Shown: positions 17,332 through 24,891 of the stretch, one piece after another
Layout: each line of letters opens with the position of its first letter
How positions within the stretch are numbered: position 1 is the stretch's first letter
Assembly: GCA_018394295.1 (NCBI GenBank)
Contig: CP074573.1
Location: forward strand, 1,178,001-1,242,000
Reading direction: 5' to 3'
DNA: 64,000 bases
Source: Mycoplasmatota bacterium
GTDB taxonomy: Bacteria > Bacillota_I > Bacilli_A > Haloplasmatales > Haloplasmataceae
The notes under the pieces: generated by a model
The model's input: only the letters and a program-made list of their open reading frames with translations
Told to the model about the DNA's origin: nothing
Database searches by the model: none
Translations under genes and position numbers: made by a program

Positions 17332-18728
17332 ATGAAGTTATTTGAAGCAAGAAAAGGAATCCATATTCCTGGTAAAAAGGATGATACTTCTAAATTATCT
17401 TCAGTTAAATATATATCTCCAGAATATGTCTATATTCCATTATCAGCAAAAGGTTCTGATTTTGAAATATATGTTAAACCTGGAGATAAAGTAAAACTTG
17501 GGCAAAAAATTGCTGAAAGAACTAGAGAAAAAGGATTACCACTAGTAAAGCATTCATCAGTAAGTGGAGAAGTCATTGGAAATGAGCGAAAATTACATCG
17601 TACGGGATTACCATATGTCTGTATTAAAATTAAAAATGATTTTCAAGATACTCCTGTAGAATTCACTCCAATTTCTAATTTAGATGAAGTAGATAATACG
17701 AAACTATTAGAAATTATGCGAGTTGCTGGTGTTGTAGGTTTAGGTGGGGCTGGATTCCCAACATTTTTAAAGTATCAAAATACTAAAGATATTGATTCGA
17801 TTATTTTAAATGGAGCTGAATGTGAGCCATACATTACAGCTGATTATAGAATGATGACAGAAGAAACGGACCGTGTCATTGATGGTTTACATATCATGAT
17901 GAAGGTTGCAGATGCTGAAAATGGTATTATTGCGATTAAAAAAGGAAAGAAAGCGGTATACGATTTACTTGTAAAAGCAGCAGAACAATATGATCATATA
18001 AATGTGATCCAAGTACCTGATGAGTATCCTGCTGGTTGGGAAAGACAAATTGTCTATCGTACTTTAAAACGTTCTTATGAAACTTATCCATTTGAATGTG
18101 GTGTAATTGTTAATAATGTTTCAACTTCTGTTGCTATTTCTGATGCTATTAGAAAAGGAATCCCAGTAATAGAACGTATTGTTACTGTTACAGGTGAGGC
18201 CGTTGTAAAACCTGCTAATTATCGTGTGCGTATTGGAACACTAGCGTCTGATTTAATTAAACAATCCGGTGGAATATCAGATGACTTTGATGACGTACGA
18301 GTTATTTCTGGTGGACCAATGATGGGGGTTACCCAAAAAGTGAAGAGTTTGTTGTAACTCGAGCAGTATCTGGTATTTTAGTGTTAGGTGGTGCTAGTGA
18401 ATATGAAGTACCACATAATAAACCAGTTGGAGATGTCTTATTGGATGTGTTACATTTTTCAGAACATGATAGTAAACATTTTGTACGTGATGAACAGCCA
18501 TGTGTTCGCTGTGGTAATTGCGTTAAATATTGTCCTGCTGGACTTCAACCAACTTTAATTAGAACAGCGTCTATTGCCAAGGATGAGAAATTATTAGGTA
18601 AATTAGATACTGTTAAATGTATTAGTTGTGGTACATGTACTTATGTATGCCCATCACATATTGAAGTTAGTGAAGCAGTTAAAAAGGGTAAATCATATTA
18701 TACAGCTAGAAATAGAAAGAAAAAGTAA
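17332..18728 (+). pseudogene. rnfC: Rnf complex subunit RnfC, with one apparent -1 frameshift
   Basis: RnfC is the membrane-associated NADH-reactive subunit. Residues 1-336 (frame from ATG 17332) hold the barrel-sandwich start, VGLGGAGFPTFLK and NGAECEPYITADYRMM for FMN/NADH binding. After GGPMMGVTQK the frame breaks and would stop at 18357. In the -1 frame from about 18339 the protein continues SEEFVVTRAVSGILVLGG and reaches both 4Fe-4S motifs, CVRCGNCVKYCP and CISCGTCTYVCP. Adding one base to the A5 run at 18335-18339 restores a family-length protein of about 465 residues with no gap in the alignment to the usual GGPMMG...SG spacing. It is either a genuine mutation, a sequencing error or recoding. 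Confidence 0.88.
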
Positions 18729-18750
18729 TTGATAGGGAAGGAGAATTATC

Positions 18751-19924
18751 ATGGCTAAAATTCAAGTAGATCCGCATCCACATATACATAGTGGTAATTC
18801 AACACATAAATATATGTTGGATTTGCCTATTACAACTTATCCTATGGCCATTCTCGCAATGTTAATTCAGATTTGCCTATTAGTATTTAGGAGCTTCATT
18901 TTCTGAAGGAATTATAGTTGCAATTCGCGCAGGCTTAGTTATTTTCGCTGGGGTATTTTCATGTATCGCAGCTGAATCGATTTGGAATAGATATGTTAAT
19001 AAAGACTTTAATGATTTTGCTGGATGGTTTAGAAATATGGCAACAACATACCCTTCTATTACAGGGATGTTGTATGCATTATCTTTACCATTAGGAACAC
19101 CTATATATATTGTTATAATTGGTGGATTTGTTGCAATTATTATTGGTAAATCAATATTTGGTGGGGTAGGACATAATATCTTTAATCCTGCTTTAGTTGG
19201 ACGAGCTTTCATTACTATTGCATATGCACAAACATTAGGAAAAGCAGTAAAATACACTGGATTTGGAAGTACAGATGCAATTGCGACTGCTTCACCACTT
19301 GTTAAAGCAGCCCAAGAAGGAGCATTATTAAGTTTTGATTCATTTCAAGCGATTTATGGTTCTTTTTGGAAATTATTCTTTGGATTGTATCCAAGTGCAT
19401 TAGGTGAAAGTCTATCATTCTGGATTATTATCGCATTTATCTATTTATCTATTAAGAAAACAATTGATTGGTTTGTTCCAGTTTTATATGTTGGTTTAGT
19501 ATTTCTTATGACGTGGTTTGTTGCTTTATATAATGGTTTAGGAACACCACTTAGTGAGCCATTTACTTTACAGACATTAGCACTATATTTTCCAATCTTC
19601 CATGTATTAACTGGTGGATTATTGTTTGGTGCTGTGTTTATGGCTACTGAACCAGTAACCTCTCCAATTACTCGTCGAGGAAGAGCAATATTTGCGATAT
19701 ATTTAGCGATTATTACCTTTGCGATTCGTGTTTTAGGTAATCTTCCTGAAGGAGTATTGTATTCTATATTATTTATGAATATGTTTGTTCCTGTTATGGA
19801 CAGTTTCTATATGGGTCAAGATCGTGGTATTACAAAGAAAGAGTGGGCACTATGGATTGTTACTATTTTACTTGCAATCGGCGTAACATTCTATACTGCA
19901 GTTAGTTTAGGAGGTGCTGCATAA
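18751..19924 (+). pseudogene. rnfD: Rnf complex subunit RnfD, with one apparent frameshift
   Basis: RnfD is a membrane subunit carrying covalent FMN. The frame from ATG 18751 (after GGAAGGAG) reads MAKIQVDPHPHIHSGNSTHK and a first membrane helix ending ICLLV, then stops at 18904. The correct continuation is in another frame from about 18887: LGASFSEG, then AGWFRNMATTYPSITG and the long membrane domain through 19924. Removing one T near 18886-18888 joins them. Conserved GGVGHNIFNPALVGRAF and MATEPVTSP (flavinylation-type Thr) are intact downstream. The stop overlaps the rnfG start by one base. This is the second frameshift within 560 bp of the operon. Confidence 0.85.
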
Positions 19925-20514
19925 TGAAAAAAACTCTTCATTTAACAGCTGTTCTTCTTATTATTGCTGGTTTTAGTGGGTTAATTTTAGGTGCAACTTA
20001 TGAATTAACCAAAGAGCCTATTAGACAAGTTAAATTAACTAAAATTAATAAATATATGATTAAGTGGTTCCCATCAGTACCAAATGAAAACAAAGAAGAC
20101 AATGCGACTGAGGATCATCCTGAAGTTACTGATTCTAAATATGTAAATTCAATTTATGATGCTATAGATGCAGATGGAAATTTAGTTGGATATGTATTAG
20201 AAGTTAAAGCACCTGAAAGTTACGGTGGAGGAATGGTTCTAGTAGTGGGTATTAACATTGATGGTGAAGTTTTAGGATATACTTATATAACTTTTAATGA
20301 ATCAGGACCTGGAGCCAAAGTCAAATCGATTGATAAATTTATTGAACAATTCAATGGAAAATCTGGAGAAGTGTATTATCACAATGATACTGACAAAAAC
20401 GTTGATATAATAAGTGGTGCTACTTACACTTCAAAAGCAACCATTAATGGAATTAATAATGCTTTACAATATTTCAACGAAAATCTGAAAGTAGAGGTGG
20501 GAGCAGATGAATAA
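19924..20514 (+). CDS. rnfG: Rnf complex subunit RnfG (covalent FMN)
   Basis: 196 residues: an N-terminal membrane helix (about 5-27) and a periplasm-side FMN-binding domain. The flavinylation motif S-G-A-T is present at residues 164-167 in IISGATYTSKAT; the Thr is the usual phosphoester attachment site for FMN, added by ApbE (not encoded in this window). It sits in rnf order after rnfD with a one-base overlap, and rnfE starts 8 bp before its end. Conserved ESYGGGMVLVVGI and GPGAKV also fit the family. Confidence 0.94.
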   Translation: MKKTLHLTAVLLIIAGFSGLILGATYELTKEPIRQVKLTKINKYMIKWFPSVPNENKEDNATEDHPEVTDSKYVNSIYDAIDADGNLVGYVLEVKAPESYGGGMVLVVGINIDGEVLGYTYITFNESGPGAKVKSIDKFIEQFNGKSGEVYYHNDTDKNVDIISGATYTSKATINGINNALQYFNENLKVEVGADE

Positions 20515-21160
20515 AGCACAAAACTTTCTAAAAGGGATTTTTTCTGAAAATCCAGTATTTGTTTTATTACTAGGAATGTGTCCTGTACTTGGTGTTACTT
20601 CTACTTTATTTGGTGCAATAGGGATGGGTGTTGCTTTTACCATAGTATTGGTATTATCAAACATCATTGTATCTTTAATTAAGAATTTTATACCTGATGA
20701 GGTCCGAATTCCTGCTTATATCGTTGTTATTGCGACATTAGTTACAATTGTACAACTGGTTATGCAAGGATTTTTACCAAGTCTATACGATCAATTAGGA
20801 ATCTTTATTCCACTTATCGTTGTTAACTGTGTTATATTAGGTAGAGCTGAAGCTTATGCAAGTAAAAATAACGTTGGAAATTCTATTATTGATGCATTAG
20901 GAATGGGTGTAGGATATACAATCGCAATTGTTGTATTAGCATTTTTTAGAGAATTATTAGGAGATGGAGCTCTAACACTCTTTATTTATGGAGATATTAA
21001 TCTTAAATTAAATTTAATTCCAAATAATGCATTTGAGCCAATGTCAATACTTACTTTAGCACCAGGTGCCTTTATCACATTAGGATTTTTATTAGCTATA
21101 ATAAATGCAATTTTCAAAAATGATAAAGAAACTAAAAAGCAAAAAACAGCTAAAGCTTAG
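20507..21160 (+). CDS. rnfE: Rnf complex subunit RnfE
   Basis: 217 residues with six membrane helices. Typical features: FSENPVFVLLLGMCPVLGVTS near the N-terminus and IPLIVVNCVILGRAEAYASK in the middle, each contributing a Cys. In Rnf/Nqr complexes, RnfA and RnfE pair in the membrane and share a Fe-S centre through such half-channel cysteines. It overlaps rnfG by 8 bp. The C-terminal tail is Lys-rich (KNDKETKKQKTAK). Confidence 0.94.
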   Translation: MNKAQNFLKGIFSENPVFVLLLGMCPVLGVTSTLFGAIGMGVAFTIVLVLSNIIVSLIKNFIPDEVRIPAYIVVIATLVTIVQLVMQGFLPSLYDQLGIFIPLIVVNCVILGRAEAYASKNNVGNSIIDALGMGVGYTIAIVVLAFFRELLGDGALTLFIYGDINLKLNLIPNNAFEPMSILTLAPGAFITLGFLLAIINAIFKNDKETKKQKTAKA

Positions 21161-21173
21161 GAGGAGTTAGAAG

Positions 21174-21761
21174 ATGAATGCTAGTGATTTAATTAAATTA
21201 GGTATTGAAGGTATAATAATCCAAAACGTAATCCTAACACAATTTTTAGGAATTTGCCCATTTATGGGGATTTCTAAGAAAAGTCAATCGGCTATTGGAA
21301 TGGGACTTGCTGTTATTTTCGTTATGTTAATATCTTCAATCGTTACATTTGCGATTAATGACTTAATCTTAGAAGAACAAGATTTAGGTTATTTACAAAC
21401 AATCGTGTTTATCTTAGTTATATCTGGTGTTGTTCAATTTGTTGAAATGTTTATTAAGAAAACAGCACCAATTATCTATAAGATGTTAGGTATCTATTTA
21501 CCTTTAATCACAACAAACTGTGCTATTTTAGGAATAGCATTAATTAACGTAAAACCTGAAAAAGAATTTGGATATCCAGAAATGATTGCCTATACAATCG
21601 GAATTTCAATTGGATTTACATTAGTTATTTATATTTTCTCTACTATTCGTGAAAGATTAGAAAATGCGAATGTTCCAAAAGCATTTAAAGGTGCCCCAAT
21701 TGCATTAATAACCGCTGGAATTATGTCAATTATATTTTTAGGATTTGCAGGGTTAGTGTAA
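21174..21761 (+). CDS. rnfA: Rnf complex subunit RnfA
   Basis: 195 residues, six membrane helices, paralogous to RnfE. Conserved NVILTQFLGICPFMGIS and GIYLPLITTNCAILGIAL carry the membrane cysteines for the Fe-S centre shared with RnfE. It starts after GGAGGAG at ATG 21174, 13 bp downstream of rnfE. One base separates it from a small Cys-rich membrane protein, so the two are translationally linked. Confidence 0.95.
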   Translation: MNASDLIKLGIEGIIIQNVILTQFLGICPFMGISKKSQSAIGMGLAVIFVMLISSIVTFAINDLILEEQDLGYLQTIVFILVISGVVQFVEMFIKKTAPIIYKMLGIYLPLITTNCAILGIALINVKPEKEFGYPEMIAYTIGISIGFTLVIYIFSTIRERLENANVPKAFKGAPIALITAGIMSIIFLGFAGLV

Positions 21762-21762
21762 G

Positions 21763-22002
21763 ATGAATATTCCAGGTATTATTATTACAATTTTAGTCTT
21801 TTTTGGACTGATCACCTTTTTCGCAATTGGAACCTATTTAAATCAAAAAACACCATTGCCTGAAGGATGTGAGCTTCCTTCTCTGAAATGTGAGCATTGT
21901 TCATCAACATCATGTTCATATGCAAAACCAAATCGTGTTACTGAAATTAAAAAAGAGATAAAAGATAATCTTAAAAAAAATAATAGTGGGGAAGTGTATT
22001 AA
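21763..22002 (+). CDS. Small Cys-rich single-helix membrane protein in rnf operon (NqrM-like)
   Basis: 79 residues: one membrane helix (about 4-24), then four cysteines at 36, 43, 46 and 51 (GCELPSLKCEHCSSTSC), then a charged tail. The C-x2-C-x4-C spacing equals that in RnfB. It lies one base after rnfA and abuts rnfB with no gap. The shape (single helix followed by clustered Cys, about 75 residues, beside the RnfA/NqrE-type gene) recalls NqrM (DUF539), which inserts iron between NqrD and NqrE. I infer a matching role in delivering iron to RnfA/RnfE. Sequence identity to NqrM was not tested. Confidence 0.6.
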   Translation: MNIPGIIITILVFFGLITFFAIGTYLNQKTPLPEGCELPSLKCEHCSSTSCSYAKPNRVTEIKKEIKDNLKKNNSGEVY

Positions 22003-22557
22003 ATGACTGATACAATCATTCAAATATTAACAGTTGCAGGGATTGTTGGCGCAATCGGAGCCGTTATTGGTTTAATTTTGGCGATTGCATCAAAAGTCTT
22101 CTATGTTGAAGTAGACCCTCGATATGATTTAATCCTTGAAAATCTACCTGGTTTTAACTGTGGTGCTTGTGGTTATGCTGGATGTTCTGGTATGGCTGAG
22201 GGATTACTAGCTGGTGAAGCTGATGTAAAGAATTGTACACCAGGAAATGCCTTAACTTATGCTAAAGTTAAAGCAATTTTAAATGGAGAAGACCCTGATA
22301 AAGTCTCTATTGATGATGCAAAAACGAAAGCAAAACCTGCTAAAAAGAAACTTGAAATTATTGATGTGACTAATAGTGATCCACGTTTTAATAAAATTGT
22401 TGAATTATTACCAGGCTTAAATTGTACTACCTGTGGCGAACCAGGTTGTAAAGCATTTGCAGATGCTTTAATTAAAGGAAAGAAAGTTACTGACGATTGT
22501 CGTCCATTAAATAGAAAAACAGAACAAAAAGAAGAAATTAATAACTTATTAAAATAA
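22003..22557 (+). CDS. rnfB: Rnf complex subunit RnfB, short form with duplicated Fe-S domain
   Basis: 184 residues, shorter than usual RnfB proteins. An N-terminal membrane helix (about 5-30) is followed by the 4Fe-4S domain LPGFNCGACGYAGC...NC (Cys 53, 56, 61, 78). A second copy of the same domain, LPGLNCTTCGEPGC...DC (Cys 141, 144, 149, 166), occupies the C-terminus. Both have C-x2-C-x4-C-x16-C. The C-x2-C-x2-C-x3-CP ferredoxin domains that normally receive electrons in RnfB are absent. The reading frame ends cleanly at TAA before a terminator, so truncation by a frameshift is not evident. It abuts the NqrM-like gene. Confidence 0.9.
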   Translation: MTDTIIQILTVAGIVGAIGAVIGLILAIASKVFYVEVDPRYDLILENLPGFNCGACGYAGCSGMAEGLLAGEADVKNCTPGNALTYAKVKAILNGEDPDKVSIDDAKTKAKPAKKKLEIIDVTNSDPRFNKIVELLPGLNCTTCGEPGCKAFADALIKGKKVTDDCRPLNRKTEQKEEINNLLK

Positions 22558-22586
22558 TAATTATTAATTATCAATATTAAGTATTG

Positions 22587-22622
22587 AGGTTTAAGTAGTT
22601 TTACTTAGACCTTTATTTTTTT
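22587..22622 (+). terminator. Terminator ending the rnf operon
   Basis: AGGTTTAAGTA (22587-22597) pairs with TACTTAGACCT (22602-22612, one G-U) and is followed by a T-rich tract. Confidence 0.8.
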
Positions 22623-22734
22623 AATATTACGGTCATAAGTATGTATATTTTAAAATTTAAATGGTTTGTTATTTTTGCTTATATATATATGAAAAATTAA
22701 TTGATGAAATTTTATTTTTAAAGGAGAAGATTTT

Positions 22735-22952
22735 GTGTTTAAAATTACTGATAATAAACCAACACATTACAATGTGGCAAAAAATATTATTATATAATAA
22801 TTATTATTCATTTAGTATTAATAATTTATAATTTAGTCTTTTTTGAAGATAAATCTATTTTTATGATTCAAGGGTTAGGGTTGTATATATTAATAAATAT
22901 ACCTTTATCAAATATAAGAAAAAGATTTAAGATTGCTTTACTTTTCAATTAA
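22735..22952 (+). pseudogene. Possible frameshifted small membrane protein
   Basis: AAAGGAGAA precedes GTG 22735 and a short frame VFKITDNKPTHYNVAKNIII that stops at 22797. Shifting frame in the ATT/ATA run near 22785-22800 continues the protein through two hydrophobic stretches (HLVLIIYNLVFF and GLGLYILINIPL), then SNIRKRFKIALLFN to a stop at 22952, about 72 residues in all. The good ribosome site and coherent hydrophobic profile suggest a once-intact two-helix protein. It may also be noise in AT-rich DNA. The rest of the 22558-23118 gap holds only the rnf terminator. Confidence 0.3.
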
Positions 22953-23118
22953 ATGGACTTATATTGTCAATTAGATATAATTGAATAGAATCAATGCTGA
23001 TTATTAATCACTCTGTTAGTGTGAACGATGTTGCTATTCATTAATATTTAATAGTTATTGTTGAATAATTATATGTTAGTTATAATTAAGGTATATATTA
23101 AAATATAGGAGGGATTTA

Positions 23119-23454
23119 ATGAGTATTGTAAAAAAAAATATCAATAGTAAGTTTGCACCTATGTTAATCCCATTTTTTGGTTTTGGTTTTCAGGGATTTT
23201 TATATATTATACTACTTATTTTTGGGTTATTAACTATTGGTAATGAAAATCCTAATCCTCTTTTTCTTATCGCATCGACAATAGTGTTTTTTATGCCAAT
23301 TATAAGTTTATTAGGAGTATTCTTATCTCTTCGTAATATTATCAAAAAAGAATATATAGTTTTAAATATACTTGCTTTATCTCTAAATTTGGTTTGGTTA
23401 GGTCTTTTATTTTTGGCAATATGGATGGTGTTTGTTTTGAAAGTCACAGCATAG
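23119..23454 (+). CDS. Small integral membrane protein of unknown function
   Basis: 111 residues with three hydrophobic segments (about 15-45, 50-72, 80-108). ATG 23119 follows GGAGGG. No family recognised. It shares small size and hydrophobic make-up with the broken gene just upstream. It might be one of the small accessory membrane proteins common beside bacteriocin or stress loci, but nothing nearby supports that. Confidence 0.55.
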   Translation: MSIVKKNINSKFAPMLIPFFGFGFQGFLYIILLIFGLLTIGNENPNPLFLIASTIVFFMPIISLLGVFLSLRNIIKKEYIVLNILALSLNLVWLGLLFLAIWMVFVLKVTA

Positions 23455-23474
23455 GAGGAAACTTATAGATATTT

Positions 23475-23690
23475 AAAAGGTTTCAAGTGAACCTTTTTAA
23501 TGCATTAAAACGTTACCTTTTCTATTAGAAACATTCTTATATATAGTCATGTTACAGATACAATTACTGTGAAAGAGCATAGTTTATAGTTAATTAAGAA
23601 AAAAATAAGATATTTTTTACTATCATATAATTGTGTTGAAGCTAAAAACCTAATCCTATGTGCAATTCTAGGATTAGGTTTTTTTAAATA
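23475..23690 (+). terminator. Two hairpins in the 23455-23777 noncoding stretch
   Basis: A weak stem AAAAGGTT/AACCTTTT (23475-23497) follows the small membrane gene. A strong terminator lies further on: AACCTAATCCTA (23647-23658) with TAGGATTAGGTT (23669-23680) and a T run, with an A-rich 5' side so it may work both ways. I see no gene between them; a short independent transcript ending at the second hairpin is possible. Confidence 0.65.
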
Positions 23691-23777
23691 TTAATATTAT
23701 GGACATTTAAAATAAAGGATTTGTTAAAGAAATGATGTAGCTAATATTACGTTTTTTAAGAATACAGTGAAAGAAAG

Positions 23778-24296
23778 TTAGTTGGTTATTAATGTAATAC
23801 TATATTTGTACAGATATTCATTTTCTGCTTCATCAAAAATAGTTTCTAATAATTTTCCCTTGTTCTTTTCTATAATTTTCTTTGAAGCTGCATTGTCGAT
23901 ATTACAAGTTAAAATTACTTCTTTTATTCCTATCTTTACAGATTTTTCTAGTGCCAGTTTTAAAATCTGGAAACCATAACCTTTATTTCTATAATCTGGT
24001 GATATATCATAACCAATATGACCAGCACATTCTACCTCTTGGTGTCTAATTCTCACTACTCCTACAACTACATTATTATCAATTAACCAGAATGTTGAAG
24101 TTATAACCTCTCCTTGAGGTAGTCCGTTTCCCTTGGAATAATTATGTAAGTCGTTCAAATAATCTTGGTAATTATCTAATGCTTTTTTATATTTATTAAA
24201 ATAATGTTCAGCATTTTTTGTCTTGTATGTAAGAGCGTAATTTTCAAAACTCTTTTGATATTGTGTATTAGGTTCAGCTAAAAATAAATCATTCAT
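23778..24296 (-). CDS. GNAT family N-acetyltransferase
   Basis: 172 residues. The C-terminal half shows the acetyl-CoA-binding core: VVGVVRIRHQEVECAGHIGYDISPDYRNKGYG (quoted in part) with R-N-K-G-Y-G, then LTCNIDNAASKKIIEKNKGK, typical of RimJ/RimL-like GNATs. The substrate is unknown. ATG 24296 follows GGAGGAT. It stands alone on the minus strand beside the divergent copper operon. Confidence 0.88.
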   Translation of the reverse strand: MNDLFLAEPNTQYQKSFENYALTYKTKNAEHYFNKYKKALDNYQDYLNDLHNYSKGNGLPQGEVITSTFWLIDNNVVVGVVRIRHQEVECAGHIGYDISPDYRNKGYGFQILKLALEKSVKIGIKEVILTCNIDNAASKKIIEKNKGKLLETIFDEAENEYLYKYSITLITN

Positions 24297-24544
24297 AAAT
24301 TATCCTCCGTTCTACACTTGTACAAGAATACATAAGTTCATTTATTTAATTATATATCATATTTCTTAATAAACAAATATTTAATATTAACTATACATAA
24401 ATTGCTTACAAACTCTAAAGGCCTTTAATTTTATATCAGATGAGAGGTATGAGATTTAATAATTTTAAATAAAAAATTTTTGAATTATGTTGAGAATATT
24501 GAAAAGTTGAGCAAAATAATATTGCTATCAAATTTTCATAATCC

Positions 24545-24603
24545 TTGACAAAGAAAAAATATAAAGTATAATGAAATCACACCCCATATAGGGAGGGGGG
24601 TGA
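24545..24603 (+). promoter_or_regulatory. csoR-copA promoter with CsoR-type operator
   Basis: TTGACA (24545-24550), 16 bp, TATAAT (24567-24572). Immediately downstream lies a C-rich/G-rich pseudo-palindrome, CACACCCC...GGGGGGTG (about 24579-24602), in the style of CsoR operators. A repressor there would sit on the transcription start, and copper would release it. The rest of the 24297-24544 spacer shows no gene. Confidence 0.75.
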
Positions 24604-24616
24604 GGAGGAGAAATGT

Positions 24617-24877
24617 ATGATTAAAGATAAAAAAGTTGAAAATTTATTAAAAACATCTAAAGGACAAATAGAAGGAATATTAAAAATGATAAACGATGAT
24701 AGGTATTGTGTTGATATTTCAAAACAAATTTTAGCTGTTCAAGCGTTACTTAAAAAAGCTAATTTACAATTGTTAGAAAATCATATAAACAATTGTGTTA
24801 AAGATGCGTTTAGAGAAGGACATGGGGATGACAAAATAGAAGAAATAATCGATATAATTGATAAATATATAAAATAG
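24617..24877 (+). CDS. csoR: Copper-sensing transcriptional repressor CsoR
   Basis: 86-residue all-helical DUF156 repressor. The Cu(I) ligand triad Cys31, His56, Cys60 is intact (YCVDIS and ENHINNC). This C-H-C pattern separates copper-sensing CsoR from RcnR and CstR relatives. Apo-protein binds the C/G-rich operator and Cu(I) binding releases it. It heads the operon with copA 14 bp downstream and copZ beyond, and the operator lies right upstream. Confidence 0.93.
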   Translation: MIKDKKVENLLKTSKGQIEGILKMINDDRYCVDISKQILAVQALLKKANLQLLENHINNCVKDAFREGHGDDKIEEIIDIIDKYIK

Positions 24878-24891
24878 ATGTTGGAGGTCAC

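Noticed and set aside
18330-18360. Programmed -1 ribosomal frameshift in rnfC
   Set aside because: The site reads CAA AAA in frame, not a good X XXY YYZ heptamer, and I see no clear downstream pseudoknot. A simple indel explains it better, so it is listed only as a possibility.
19037-19924. rnfD as a shorter protein starting at the ATG at 19037
   Set aside because: No ribosome site precedes 19037, and the upstream codons in the same frame encode conserved RnfD sequence back to about 18887.
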